Notes: generated by a model from the letters alone, not told the origin. A DNA stretch of 64,000 bases from Luteimonas sp. J29 (GCF_000472505.1 NZ_AWZR01000001.1:177693-241692), one strand, 5' to 3'; shown: positions 38,933 through 48,170, counted from the stretch's first letter. Numbers and translations are program-made.

Positions 38933-40006
38933 ATGGGTGACGAGCCAGCCAGCCAGCGCAAACCGACGATCCGGACGGTCGCCCAGCGCGCCGGGGTCTC
39001 GCTCAAGACCGTCTCGCGCGTGATCAACAACGAGCCCTCGGTGCTGCCCGCGACCCGCGCCCGGGTGCTGCAGGCCATCGCCGAGCTCGACTACGAGCCC
39101 GATCCCTCCGCGCGCAACCTGCGCAGCTCCAGCGCCTACGTGATCGGCCTGGTGTACGACAACCCCAACCCGTACCACATCATCGGCATGCAGAACGGCG
39201 TGCTCGCCGCCTGCCGCGAGACCGGCTTCGGCCTGCAGATCCATCCCTGCGACGCGACCTCGCCGCTGCTGGCCGAGGAACTGGTGGAACTGGTCCAGCG
39301 CTCGCGCCTGGCCGGGCTGGTGCTGACCGCGCCGATGTCCGAGCGCATGGACCTGGTCGAGGCGCTGGGCCGGGCCGGCGTGCGCGCCACCCGCATCATC
39401 GCTGCGGCCGAAGACCCCGACGACGGCTATCCCTGCGTCTACGTCGACGATCGCGACGCCGCCTACGAGATCACCGAGCACCTGATCCAGCTCGGCCACC
39501 AGCGCATCGGCTTCCTCTGGGGCGGCCAGGAGCACCGCTCCAGCTCCGAGCGCTACCTGGGCTACGAACAGGCGCTCAAGGACTACGGCATCACCCTCGA
39601 CAAGCACCTGGTGATCCCGGGCGACTACACCTTCGACGACGGCTTCCGCGGCGCGCGCCGCCTGCTCGCGCTGCGCGACCCGCCCACCGCCATCTTCGGC
39701 TCCAACGACGAGATCGCGGCCGGCGTGCTGGCCGCGGCCAAGTCGGCCGGCATGAACGTGCCCTACGACCTGTCGATCGCCGGCTTCGAGGACAGCCCGT
39801 TCTCGCGCCAGTCCTGGCCGGCGCTCACCACCGCCAAGCAGGCCACCGAGGAGATCGCGCGCCACGCGGCGCGGATGCTCATCGCCAGCCTGCGCCCGGA
39901 CGCGCCGCCGGTGCCCAACCAGGGCTTCGTGCCGCAGCTGGTGGTGCGCGGATCGACCGCGCCGGTGCGCCCGCGCGCGCCGGCGCCTGCCAATGGTGAA
40001 CCATGA
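38933..40006 (+). CDS. nagQ: LacI family regulator of the GlcNAc locus
   Basis: The 357-residue repressor has a LacI-type helix-turn-helix (TIRTVAQRAGVSLKTVSRVINNE, about residues 12-34) and hinge (PDPSARNLRSS near 62), then a periplasmic-binding-protein-like effector domain with YVIGLVYDNPNPYH, FLWGGQEHRSSSERYLGY and AIFGSNDEIAAGVL. The effector is likely GlcNAc-6-P, by analogy with nag loci. I chose ATG 38933, which has GGAGCCGG just upstream, over ATG 38882. The stop overlaps the nagB-II start as ATGA, so regulator and enzymes are one operon. The symbol follows Xanthomonas usage; nagR is an equal alternative. Confidence 0.9.
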   Translation: MGDEPASQRKPTIRTVAQRAGVSLKTVSRVINNEPSVLPATRARVLQAIAELDYEPDPSARNLRSSSAYVIGLVYDNPNPYHIIGMQNGVLAACRETGFGLQIHPCDATSPLLAEELVELVQRSRLAGLVLTAPMSERMDLVEALGRAGVRATRIIAAAEDPDDGYPCVYVDDRDAAYEITEHLIQLGHQRIGFLWGGQEHRSSSERYLGYEQALKDYGITLDKHLVIPGDYTFDDGFRGARRLLALRDPPTAIFGSNDEIAAGVLAAAKSAGMNVPYDLSIAGFEDSPFSRQSWPALTTAKQATEEIARHAARMLIASLRPDAPPVPNQGFVPQLVVRGSTAPVRPRAPAPANGEP

Positions 40007-41061
40007 ACCCCATGCATGACCCCGGCCCGCCCGCGACGTGCGCCGGTTCCACGCGCATGTTCCGGGAAGCCGCCGAGGCGCCCGACGTGCTCGCCGCGCA
40101 ACTCGCCGCCAACCGCGACGTGCTGTCGGCGCTGGCCGCGGAACTGCAGCGCAGCCCGCCGCCGTTCGTCGCCACCTGCGCGCGCGGCAGCTCCGACCAT
40201 GCCGCCACCTACGCCAAGGCCCTGCTCGAGACCCGGCTGGGCATGGTGACCAGCTCGATCTCGCCCTCGGTCGGCTCGGTCTACAGCGTGCCGCAGCGCC
40301 TGCGCGGCGCGCTGTTCCTCGCCATTTCCCAGTCGGGCAGGAGCCCGGACCTGGTGCGCAATGCCGAGGCCGCGCGCGAGGCCGGGGCGCGGGTGGTGGC
40401 GATGGTCAACGTCGCCGACTCGCCGCTGGCCGCGCTCGCCGACGTGGTGGTGCCGCTGCACGCCGGCCCCGAGCGCAGCGTGGCGGCGACCAAGAGCTAC
40501 CTGGCCTCGCTCTCGGCGATCCTGCAGCTGGGTGCGCTGTGGAGCGGCGATGCGGCGCTGCTCGACGCGCTCGAGCGGCTGCCCGCGGCGATGCGCCGCG
40601 CCTGGGACTGCGACTGGTCCGACGCGGTGGACGGCCTGGTGCCGGCGCGCAACCTGTACGTGCTCGGGCGCGGCCTCGGGCTCGCCGCCGCGCAGGAGGC
40701 CGCGCTCAAGTTCAAGGAAACCTGCGGCCTGCACGCCGAGGCCTACAGCGCGGCCGAGGTCAAGCACGGGCCGATGGCGCTGGTGGGCGAGGGCTTCCCG
40801 GTGCTGGTGCTCGCCCAGCCCGACGCCACGCTCGACGGCACGCGCGCGCTGGTCGCGGAGTTCCGCGCGCGCGGCGCCCGGGTGTGGGCTGCGCTGCCCG
40901 GGCCGGAAGGCAACCTGCCCGTGGCCACGCCGCCGCATCCGGCCTGCGCGCCGCTGCTGCTGGTGCAGTCGTTCTACCGCATGGCCAACGCGCTCGCGAT
41001 CGCCCGCGGCCACGACCCGGACCAGCCGCCGCACCTCAACAAGGTCACCGAGACGGTCTGA
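40003..41061 (+). CDS. nagB-II: Glucosamine-6-phosphate deaminase, SIS type (NagB-II)
   Basis: The 352-residue protein consists of two SIS (sugar isomerase) domains like the isomerase half of GlmS but lacks a glutaminase domain. It has TCARGSSDHAATYAK near residue 57, AISQSGRSPDLVRNA near 107, TKSYLASLSA near 163, ALKFKETCGLHAEAYSAAEVKHGPMAL near 227 and the conserved C-terminal LNKVTETV. In nag loci this type replaces classical NagB and turns GlcN-6-P into fructose-6-P and ammonia. Overlaps of a few bases with nagQ and nagA show coupling. Confidence 0.93.
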   Translation: MNPMHDPGPPATCAGSTRMFREAAEAPDVLAAQLAANRDVLSALAAELQRSPPPFVATCARGSSDHAATYAKALLETRLGMVTSSISPSVGSVYSVPQRLRGALFLAISQSGRSPDLVRNAEAAREAGARVVAMVNVADSPLAALADVVVPLHAGPERSVAATKSYLASLSAILQLGALWSGDAALLDALERLPAAMRRAWDCDWSDAVDGLVPARNLYVLGRGLGLAAAQEAALKFKETCGLHAEAYSAAEVKHGPMALVGEGFPVLVLAQPDATLDGTRALVAEFRARGARVWAALPGPEGNLPVATPPHPACAPLLLVQSFYRMANALAIARGHDPDQPPHLNKVTETV

Positions 41062-42212
41062 TGGCCACCGCGCTGGTCAATGGCCGCGTGCTGGGTGACG
41101 CGGGCTTCCTCGAAGACCACGCGGTGCTGGTGGAGGGCGGTCGCATCGCCGCCGTGGCCGCGGCCGGCGATCCGCGCGTGCGCGATGCCGATGCCGTCGA
41201 CCTCGAGGGCGGCTGGCTGCTGCCCGGCTTCATCGACGCCCAGGTCAACGGCGGCGGCGGGGTGCTGCTCAACAACACGCCCACGGTCGAAGGCGTGCGC
41301 GCGATCGCCCGCGCGCACCGGCGCTTCGGCACCACCGGCCTGCTGCCGACGCTGATCAGCGACCGGGTCGGGACCATGCGCGAGGCGATCGCGGCCGTGC
41401 GCGAAGCGATCGCACGAGGCGTGCCCGGCGTGCTCGGCATCCACCTCGAAGGGCCGTACCTGGCGCCCGCGCGCAAGGGCACGCATGACGCGTCGGTGTT
41501 CCGGGTGCCCGATGCGGACGAGGTCGCGCTCGCTGCCTCGCTGGGCAACGGCGTCACCGTGCTCACCCTCGCGCCCGAACGCGTCCCGGCCGACACGATC
41601 CGCGATCTCGTCGCCCGCGGCGTCATCGTCTGCGCGGGCCACACCGCCGCGGACTACGAAGCGGCTCGCGCCGGCCTCGACGCGGGCGTGCGCGGATTCA
41701 CCCACCTCTTCAACGCCATGACCCCGATCGCGGGGCGCGAGCCGGGCGTGGTCGGCGCCGCGCTCGAGGACCAGGGCAGCTGGTGCGGGATCATCGTCGA
41801 CGGCGTGCACGTGCACCCGGCCAGCCTGCGCGTGGCGCTGGCGGCCAAGCCGCGCGGCAAGCTGTTCCTGGTCACCGACGCGATGCCGATGGTCGGCGCC
41901 GGCAGCCCCTCGTTCGAGCTCTACGGCGAGACCATCACCGCGGTCGATGGCGTGGTCCGCAACGCCGCCGGGGCGCTGGCCGGATCGGCGCTCGACATGG
42001 CCACGGCCGTGCGCAACTGCGTGCGGCTGCTCGGCCTGCCGCTGGAGGAGGCCGCGCGCATGGCCGCCACCTATCCGGCGCGGTTCCTGCGCATCGACGG
42101 CGAACGCGGGCGCATCGCGCCCGGCCTCGCGGCCGACCTGGTGCTGCTCGACGCCGCGCTGCAGGTGCGCGCCACCTGGATCGGCGGCGACATGGAGCGG
42201 CACGCGGCGTGA
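41061..42212 (+). CDS. nagA: N-acetylglucosamine-6-phosphate deacetylase
   Basis: The 383-residue amidohydrolase removes acetate from GlcNAc-6-P. It has the NagA form of the first motif (LPGFIDAQVNGGGGVLLN near residue 53, with Gln in place of the usual first His), the metal-binding Glu in GIHLEGPYLAP near 131, His residues in CAGHTAADYEA and FTHLFNAM, and the catalytic Asp in FLVTDAMPM near 272. The length is normal. Its ATG shares a base with the nagB-II stop (TGATG). Confidence 0.95.
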   Translation: MATALVNGRVLGDAGFLEDHAVLVEGGRIAAVAAAGDPRVRDADAVDLEGGWLLPGFIDAQVNGGGGVLLNNTPTVEGVRAIARAHRRFGTTGLLPTLISDRVGTMREAIAAVREAIARGVPGVLGIHLEGPYLAPARKGTHDASVFRVPDADEVALAASLGNGVTVLTLAPERVPADTIRDLVARGVIVCAGHTAADYEAARAGLDAGVRGFTHLFNAMTPIAGREPGVVGAALEDQGSWCGIIVDGVHVHPASLRVALAAKPRGKLFLVTDAMPMVGAGSPSFELYGETITAVDGVVRNAAGALAGSALDMATAVRNCVRLLGLPLEEAARMAATYPARFLRIDGERGRIAPGLAADLVLLDAALQVRATWIGGDMERHAA

Positions 42213-43276
42213 GCGGCGCCCGGCGCTTCGACTCGGTCGACGCGCTGCGCGGGCTCACCGTCGCGGCCATGCTGCTGGTCAACACCCCGGGCGACTGGGG
42301 CCATGTCTACGCGCCGTTGCTGCACGCACCCTGGCACGGCTGCACGCCGACCGACCTGGTGTTCCCGTTCTTCCTGTTCGTGGTCGGCGTGTCGATCGCG
42401 CTCGGTGTGGCGCCGCGCGCGGAGGCGGGCGCGGCCACGGCCGCGCTGCATCGCGCGATCGCCGTGCGCGGGCTGCGCATCGTCGCGCTCGGCCTGCTGT
42501 TGCACCTGGTCGCGTGGTGGGCCTTCGACACTCCGCACTACCGCGTGTGGGGGGTGCTGCAGCGGATCGGCCTGTGCTTCCTGGTCGCCGCGCCGCTGGC
42601 GCTGCACCTGAAGCCGCGCACGCAGTGGGCGCTGGTGGCCGCGCTGCTGCTCGGCTGGTGGGTGCTGCTCGCGCCCGCTGGCTACGCGCCGCTGCACAAC
42701 CTCGCCGACCGCATCGACACCGCGCTGTTCGCGCCGCTGCTGTACCGGTACGACCCGGGGACCGGCCTCGGCCACGATCCGGAGGGGCTGGTGTCCACGC
42801 TGCCGGCGATCGCCACGGTGCTGCTCGGCGTGCGCGCCGGCGACTGGCTGCGTCGCGGCCGGCCGCAGCGGCTGTTGGGGATGGGGATCGCGATGCTGGT
42901 GCTCGGCGCGCTGTGGTCGCTGGCGATGCCGTTCAACAAGGCGCTGTGGACCTCGTCCTACGTGCTGTGGACCGCCGGCTGGGCGGCGCTGGCACTGTGG
43001 CTGCTGCACCTGCTCATCGACCGCCGCGGCTGGCCCGCCGTCGGCCGCAGCTTCGGCGTCAACGCGATCACCGCCTATGCCGGTTCGGCGCTGATGGTGT
43101 GCCTGCTCGCGGCCAGCGGGCAGTGGGGCGCGGTGTACGGGTGGGCGTTGGCGGGGTGGATGACGCCGCGGTTCGGGCCGTACGTGCCGTCGCTGGCGTT
43201 TGCGCTCTGTTTCGTCGCGCTGTGGTGGGGGGTGGTGCGGTGGATGGATGCGCGGGGGTGGCGGGTGCGGATCTGA
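42209..43276 (+). CDS. nagX: NagX-type inner-membrane protein (DUF5009 / heparan acetyltransferase-like)
   Basis: The 355-residue protein has about ten hydrophobic helices and the DUF5009 start RRFDSVDALRGLTVAAMLLVNTPGDW, followed by CTPTDLVFPFFLFVVGVSIAL near residue 45, both hallmarks of the YeiB/HGSNAT-like acyltransferase superfamily. NagX proteins recur in GlcNAc loci and are thought to help GlcNAc transport or modification; the mechanism is not settled. It starts at a GTG overlapping the nagA stop. It is the only inner-membrane protein of the locus in this window. Confidence 0.88.
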   Translation: MSGARRFDSVDALRGLTVAAMLLVNTPGDWGHVYAPLLHAPWHGCTPTDLVFPFFLFVVGVSIALGVAPRAEAGAATAALHRAIAVRGLRIVALGLLLHLVAWWAFDTPHYRVWGVLQRIGLCFLVAAPLALHLKPRTQWALVAALLLGWWVLLAPAGYAPLHNLADRIDTALFAPLLYRYDPGTGLGHDPEGLVSTLPAIATVLLGVRAGDWLRRGRPQRLLGMGIAMLVLGALWSLAMPFNKALWTSSYVLWTAGWAALALWLLHLLIDRRGWPAVGRSFGVNAITAYAGSALMVCLLAASGQWGAVYGWALAGWMTPRFGPYVPSLAFALCFVALWWGVVRWMDARGWRVRI

Positions 43277-43282
43277 GGAGGG

Positions 43283-43392
43283 GGTCGCGGCTGAAGCCGC
43301 TCCTACAGCGGAGCGGGCGGGGGGCGTGGTCGTGGTTGAAGGCGCTCCTGCAGGGGAGACGGGCGTGGTCGCGGCTGAAGCCGCTCCTACAG
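43283..43392. repeat. Three tandem REP copies
   Basis: Three REP motifs in the same orientation lie at 43283-43308, 43328-43353 (with changes at several positions) and 43367-43392, spaced by 19 and 13 unrelated bases. The third copy contains the stop codon of the RND gene. They lie between the convergent ends of nagX and the efflux pump gene. Confidence 0.88.
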
Positions 43393-46300
43393 GGGGCGGG
43401 GGGTGGCGGGTGCGTGGGTGCGCCGGTGGGTGCGGTGGAAGCGGCTGGCGAGGTCGTCGACGCAGGTGTAGAGCACGGGGATCACCAGCAGGCTGAGCAC
43501 GGTCGAGGTGACCAGGCCGCCGATGACGACGATCGCCATCGGGGCGCGGAACGAGGGGTCCGCGCCGAAGCCGAGCGCGATCGGCAGCATGCCGGCGCCC
43601 ATCGCCAGCGTGGTCATCACGATGGGCCGGGCGCGCTTGCGGCAGGCGTCGAGCAGGGCATCGAGCCGCGACAGGCCGTGGTCGCGCCGCGCCACGATCG
43701 CGTACTCCACCAGCAGGATCGAGTTCTTGCTGGCGATGCCCATCAGCATCACCATGCCGATCATCGCCGGCAGGCTCAGATGGTGGCCGGTCGCCACCAG
43801 CGCCAGGATCGCGCCGGGGATCGACAGCGCCAGCGCGCCGAGGATGGTCAGCGGCTGCAGCCAGGTGCCGAACAGCAGCACCAGCACCACGTAGATGCAG
43901 GCCACGCCGGTGCCCATCGCCAGCAGGAAGCCGCGGCCGCTCTCGTTCGAGGTCTCGGCCTGGCCGATGTCGGCGCGGGCGAGGCCGGGCGGCAGTCGCG
44001 CCAGGCTCGGCAGTTGCGCCACGCGCCGCTGCACCTCGCCCAGCGCCTGCCCGTCGAGCTCGATCTCGAAGTTGACGTTGCGCAGCCGGTCGAGGCGGTC
44101 GATCTGGGCCGGACCGCTGGCGATCTCCAGCGTCGCCACCTCGCGCAGCGGCACCGGGCCGCGGGCGCCGGGCACGGTGAGCTGGCGCAGCAGGTCGAGG
44201 TCGCGCGTGGCCTCTTCGGGCAGGCGCACCACGATCGGCACCTGGCGCTGGTCGAGGTCGAGCCGCGGCAGCAGCTGCTCGTAGTCGCCCTGGGTGGCCA
44301 CGCGCACGGTCTCGGCAATGGCCTCGGTGCTGACGCCGAGGTCGGCGGCGCGCGCGGGGTCGGGGCGCACGATCACCTCCGGCCGCTGCAGGCTGGACCG
44401 GGTCGTGACCTGGCCGATGCCGGGCAGGGTGCGCAGCTCGCGTTCCACCACCGCCGCGTGCCGCGCCAGCAGGTCGGCGTCCTCGCCGGAGAGGGCGAGG
44501 GTGTAGGTGTCGCTGCTGCCGACGCGGATGCGCGCGCCGGGCACGTCGCGCAGGCGCGCGCGCAGCTCGCGCTCGACCTGCTGCTGGGTCACCCCGCTGC
44601 GTTCGCCGCGCGGCGCCAGGCCGAGCGTGAGCCAGGCCATGCGCGCTTCCGGCACGCCGCCCGGGGAGTCCTCGCCGCCGCTGCCGCCGCCGATCGCGGC
44701 GTACACCCGGCGCACGTGCGGATGCCCGGCCACGGCGCGCCGCGCCTGCTCGGCCACCGCGCGGGTGCGCTCGTACGGGCTGCCCGGCGGCAGCTCGATC
44801 GTGACCTTCACCTGGCCCACGTCCTCCGGCGGCATGAAGCTGGTCTGCAGCGTGCCGGTCGCCAGCGGCAGGCAGGCGAGCACGACGAACGCCGCCGTCG
44901 CGGCCAGCGCCGTGCCGCGATGGGTGAGCGCCCAGCGCGCCGCCGCGAGGCAGGCGGGCATCCACGACGGCTCGCGCGCCACCTGCCTGGGCGCCTTCAG
45001 CAGGTACGCCGCCATCATCGGCGTCAGCAGCCGCGCCACCACGAGCGAGAAGAACACCGCGATCGCCGCGGTCCAGCCGAACTGGCGGAAGAATTTCCCG
45101 GCCAGGCCGTCCATGAACGCGGTCGGCAGGAACACCGCGACCAGGGCGAACGTCGTCGCGATCACCGCCAGCCCGATCTCGTCGGCCGCCTCGCGCGCCG
45201 CCTGCAGCGGCGACTTGCCCTCGGCGAGGTGGCGCATGATGTTCTCGATCTCCACGATCGCATCGTCCACCAGGATCCCGACCACCAGCGACAGCGACAG
45301 CAGGGTGATGATGTTGAGCGTGAATCCCATCCACTGCATCAGCACGAAGGTCGGCAGGATCGACAGCGGCAGCGCCACCGCGCTGACCAGGGTGGCGCGC
45401 ACGTCGCGCAGGAACAGGCCCACCACCAGCACCGCCAGCACCGCGCCCTCGAGCAGCAGCGACAGGCTGCCGCGGTAGTTCTCGCGCACCGGATCGACGG
45501 CGTTGAACGCCTCGGCGATCTCCAGCTCCGGGCGCTCGCGGGCCAGCCGGTCCAGCGCCTCGCGCACCCCGTCGGCCACCGCGAGGTCGCCGGCGCCGAT
45601 CGCCCGCACCACCTCGAAAGCCACCACCGGACGCCCGTCGAGGAACGCGCCGCTGCGGCGCTCGGCGCGGCCGTCGGTGACCGTGGCCACCTGGTCCAGG
45701 CGCGCGATCCGCCCGTCCGACAGCGGCAGTTCGAGCGTGCGCAGCGCGTCCGCCGACGGCACCTCGACCCGCGTGCGCACCGCCTGCTCGCCGCCGCCCA
45801 GCCGGGCGCGGCCGCCCGGCGCCTCGCGCTGCAATTGCAGCAGGCGGCGCGAGACGTCGGCCGCGCCCACCCGCAGCGCCAGCAGCTGGTCGGGATCCAG
45901 TTCCACCCGCACCTGGCGGTCCACGCCGCCGATGCGGCGCACCGCGCCCACGCCCGGCACCGCCAGCAGGCGCCGGGTGACCAGGTCGTCCACCAGCCAC
46001 GACAGCGCCTCCTCGTCGAGGCGCTGCGAGGCCACGGTGTAGGTGAGGATCGGCGCGTTCTTGAACTCGATCCTGCGCACCACCGGGTCGCGCAGCGCGG
46101 GCGGCAGGTCGCTGCGCACGCGCGCCACCGCGGCGCGGGTGTCGTCGAGCGCCTGCTGCGGATCCTTCTCCAGGCGGAACTCGGCGGCGATCGTGGCCAC
46201 GCCGTCCTGCACCGTGGTGTGCAGGTGGCGCAGGCCGGTCATGGTCGCCATCGCGTTCTCCAGCCGCCGCGCGACCTCGGTTTCCATCTGCGCCGGCGCG

Positions 46301-46467
46301 GTGCCGGGCAGGCTGGCGGTGACCACGACCATCGGCAGGTCCACGTCGGGGAAGTGCTGCACGGTCGCGCCGCGGAACGCGAACAGGCCGGCCAGCGTGA
46401 GCAGGGCGAACAGCAGCGTCGCCGGCACCGGGTTGCGGATCGACCACGCGGAGACGTTGATGGCCAT
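43387..46467 (-). CDS. RND multidrug efflux permease (HAE1/AcrB-like)
   Basis: The 1026-residue inner-membrane pump exports drugs by proton antiport. It starts MAINVSAWSIRNPVPATLLFALLTLAGLFAF, has the duplicated six-helix pattern with two large periplasmic loops, and carries the proton-relay Asp pair D401-D402 in VGILVDDAIVEIENI (helix 4). VYVVLVLLFGTWLQP-type and LVEYAIVARRDHG segments mark the second half. Its sequence is closer to the MdtB/heavy-resistance branch than to AcrB, and the substrate is unknown. The stop codon lies within a REP copy. The adaptor gene is five bases upstream; no outer-membrane channel gene is linked. Confidence 0.94.
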   Translation of the reverse strand: MAINVSAWSIRNPVPATLLFALLTLAGLFAFRGATVQHFPDVDLPMVVVTASLPGTAPAQMETEVARRLENAMATMTGLRHLHTTVQDGVATIAAEFRLEKDPQQALDDTRAAVARVRSDLPPALRDPVVRRIEFKNAPILTYTVASQRLDEEALSWLVDDLVTRRLLAVPGVGAVRRIGGVDRQVRVELDPDQLLALRVGAADVSRRLLQLQREAPGGRARLGGGEQAVRTRVEVPSADALRTLELPLSDGRIARLDQVATVTDGRAERRSGAFLDGRPVVAFEVVRAIGAGDLAVADGVREALDRLARERPELEIAEAFNAVDPVRENYRGSLSLLLEGAVLAVLVVGLFLRDVRATLVSAVALPLSILPTFVLMQWMGFTLNIITLLSLSLVVGILVDDAIVEIENIMRHLAEGKSPLQAAREAADEIGLAVIATTFALVAVFLPTAFMDGLAGKFFRQFGWTAAIAVFFSLVVARLLTPMMAAYLLKAPRQVAREPSWMPACLAAARWALTHRGTALAATAAFVVLACLPLATGTLQTSFMPPEDVGQVKVTIELPPGSPYERTRAVAEQARRAVAGHPHVRRVYAAIGGGSGGEDSPGGVPEARMAWLTLGLAPRGERSGVTQQQVERELRARLRDVPGARIRVGSSDTYTLALSGEDADLLARHAAVVERELRTLPGIGQVTTRSSLQRPEVIVRPDPARAADLGVSTEAIAETVRVATQGDYEQLLPRLDLDQRQVPIVVRLPEEATRDLDLLRQLTVPGARGPVPLREVATLEIASGPAQIDRLDRLRNVNFEIELDGQALGEVQRRVAQLPSLARLPPGLARADIGQAETSNESGRGFLLAMGTGVACIYVVLVLLFGTWLQPLTILGALALSIPGAILALVATGHHLSLPAMIGMVMLMGIASKNSILLVEYAIVARRDHGLSRLDALLDACRKRARPIVMTTLAMGAGMLPIALGFGADPSFRAPMAIVVIGGLVTSTVLSLLVIPVLYTCVDDLASRFHRTHRRTHAPATPRPL

Positions 46468-46472
46468 GGCGG

Positions 46473-47630
46473 TCAGCGCGCGTCCGCGACGGCCGCGTCG
46501 GCGACCACGCGCACCGCCACGCCGTCGGCGAGGAAGGCCACGCCCGATTCCACCACCCGCTCGCCGGGGGCCAGCCCGGCGCGGATCTCCACCCGGTCGC
46601 CGCGGCGCGCGCCCGGTTCCACCGTGCGCTGGCGGACCGTGTCGCCCTCGACCAGGAACACGTGGCTGCCGCCGTCGCGCAGCAGCAGCGCGCTCTCGGG
46701 CAGGGTCAGCACCTCGCGCATGCCCAGCAGCAGTTCGCCGCGCGCGAACTGGCCGGCGCGCACGCCGTCGCCGGCCGGGAGATCGACGTACACCAGCCCG
46801 GTGCGGGTCTGCGGATCGACCTGCGGCGCCACCTGGCGCACGCGCCCTTCGAGATGGCCCGTGCCGCTGGCGATCCGCGCCACCTGGCCCGGCGCGACCC
46901 GGGCGAGGTCGGCGGCGGGCACCTCGGCGCGCCATTCCAGCCGGCCCTGGCGCTGCAGGCGCAGCAGTTCGGCGCCTTCCTGCACCAGCGCGCCCTCGAC
47001 CGCGGCGCGCGCGCTGACCACGCCGTCGTCGGGCGCGAGGATGCGCGCATAGCCCAGACGCATCGCGTCGGCCTCCACCTGCGCCCGCGCCGCGGCCAGC
47101 CGTGCCCGCGCCGCGTCGCGCGCGGCCACTGCCTGGTCGATCGACTGCCGCGACATCAGCCCCGAGTCGCGCAGTTCGAGCGCGCGCGCCGCCGAGCGCG
47201 CGGCGTCGTCGGCCATCACCTGCGCCTCGCGCAGCGCCGCGCGGCTGGCGTCGAGCTGGGCCTGCAGCGGCCCCGGGCTCAGCTCGGCCAGCAGCTGGCC
47301 CTTGCGCACCGTATCGCCCACGTCCACCAGCAGCCGCGACAGCCGCTGGCCGCCGATCTCCGCGCCCACCACCACTTCCTGCCAGGCGGCGATGCTGCCC
47401 ACCGCGGGCAGGGTGGACGGCCAGGTCCGCGGTTCGGGCGCCACGGCCCGCACCGCCAGCGTCGGCGGCGGGGGCGCCGTCTCGTCCCCGGCGGCGTCGC
47501 GCAGCGCCAGCAGCAGCACCGCGCCCAGCGCAATGCCCGTGGAGACCACCGCCAGCCAGGCGCGCCCCCCGCCGGGCAGGGTCCCCCCGAAGGCGCGGCG
47601 CGGGCGGGGGTGTCGGGTCCTGCGGTCCAT
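46473..47630 (-). CDS. RND efflux periplasmic adaptor (MFP/HlyD family)
   Basis: The 385-residue adaptor links the inner-membrane pump to an outer-membrane channel. An N-terminal helix (about residues 28-46) anchors it. A lipoyl-like half (EVVVGAEIGGQRLSRLLVDVGDTVRKGQLLAEL, about residues 87-119) precedes an alpha hairpin and the second lipoyl half (APDDGVVSARAAVEGALVQEG), then the beta-barrel and membrane-proximal domains. It is first in the two-gene operon, divergent from a MarR regulator. Confidence 0.93.
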   Translation of the reverse strand: MDRRTRHPRPRRAFGGTLPGGGRAWLAVVSTGIALGAVLLLALRDAAGDETAPPPPTLAVRAVAPEPRTWPSTLPAVGSIAAWQEVVVGAEIGGQRLSRLLVDVGDTVRKGQLLAELSPGPLQAQLDASRAALREAQVMADDAARSAARALELRDSGLMSRQSIDQAVAARDAARARLAAARAQVEADAMRLGYARILAPDDGVVSARAAVEGALVQEGAELLRLQRQGRLEWRAEVPAADLARVAPGQVARIASGTGHLEGRVRQVAPQVDPQTRTGLVYVDLPAGDGVRAGQFARGELLLGMREVLTLPESALLLRDGGSHVFLVEGDTVRQRTVEPGARRGDRVEIRAGLAPGERVVESGVAFLADGVAVRVVADAAVADAR

Positions 47631-47646
47631 CGTCGGCGCTCCGATA

Positions 47647-47684
47647 GTTCGTATTACGATCCAATACTGATACGCAATACGAAC
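47647..47684. promoter_or_regulatory. Inverted repeat operator between adaptor and marR genes
   Basis: GTTCGTATT (47647-47655) and AATACGAAC (47676-47684) form a perfect 9-bp inverted repeat with a 20-base AT-rich centre that itself contains further TAC/GTA half-sites. It lies between the divergent adaptor gene and the marR gene and would cover both start regions. The local AT-richness stands out in this genome. Confidence 0.75.
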
Positions 47685-47693
47685 CATGTCAAG

Positions 47694-48155
47694 ATGATGC
47701 CCATGGCCCGCAAGCACCCGTCCACCCGCCAGCCCCCGGACCCCCGCGAAGGGCTGGTCGACACCCTGGTCACCGCCTCGTTCGTGGTGATGGCGGTGAT
47801 CAGCCGCATCGGCGCCGCGCACGACCTGTCGCTGTCGATGGTCCGGATGCTCGGCATCCTGCGCGACCGCCGCCCGCGCATGACCGACCTGGCCGACTAC
47901 CTCGGCCTCGAGAAGCAGACGATGTCCGGCCTGGTCGCGCGCGCCGAGAAGCGCGGCCTGGTCGCGCGCGTCGCGAACGAGGACGACGCCCGCGCCACCG
48001 ACGTGGTGCTCACCGACGAGGGCGCGCGCCTGCTGCGGCAGCTGCGCGCCGAGGGCCGCGCCGCGCTCGGCCCGCTGGTGGAGAACCTGGACGCGTCCGA
48101 ACAGCAGCTCGCGCGCGACCTGCTGCAGCGCCTGTTCCGCGGCCGCCGCGACTGA
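47694..48155 (+). CDS. MarR family transcriptional regulator
   Basis: The 153-residue regulator has a winged-helix domain of the MarR type: MVRMLGILRDRRPRMTDLADYLGLEKQTMSGLVARAEKRGLVAR (about residues 50-93, recognition helix KQTMSGLVARAEKRG) and the wing DDARATDVVLTDEGARLL. It probably represses the divergent efflux operon and itself through the 47647-47684 repeat. Three in-frame ATGs (47694, 47697, 47703) are possible; none has a strong ribosome site, so the first is given. Confidence 0.88.
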   Translation: MMPMARKHPSTRQPPDPREGLVDTLVTASFVVMAVISRIGAAHDLSLSMVRMLGILRDRRPRMTDLADYLGLEKQTMSGLVARAEKRGLVARVANEDDARATDVVLTDEGARLLRQLRAEGRAALGPLVENLDASEQQLARDLLQRLFRGRRD

Positions 48156-48170
48156 GGCTCAGCGCCGTCG

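Noticed and set aside
43283-43392. Regularly spaced repeats that might suggest a CRISPR array
   Set aside because: Only three copies, with diverged sequences and spacers of 13-19 bases; the motif is the genome-wide REP element, and no cas genes are present.
41947-47052. A 1701-codon open frame on the + strand across nagA, nagX and the efflux genes
   Set aside because: It is an artefact of high GC and lies antisense to or out of frame with well-recognised genes; the translation is Arg/Ala/Gly/His-rich without domains.
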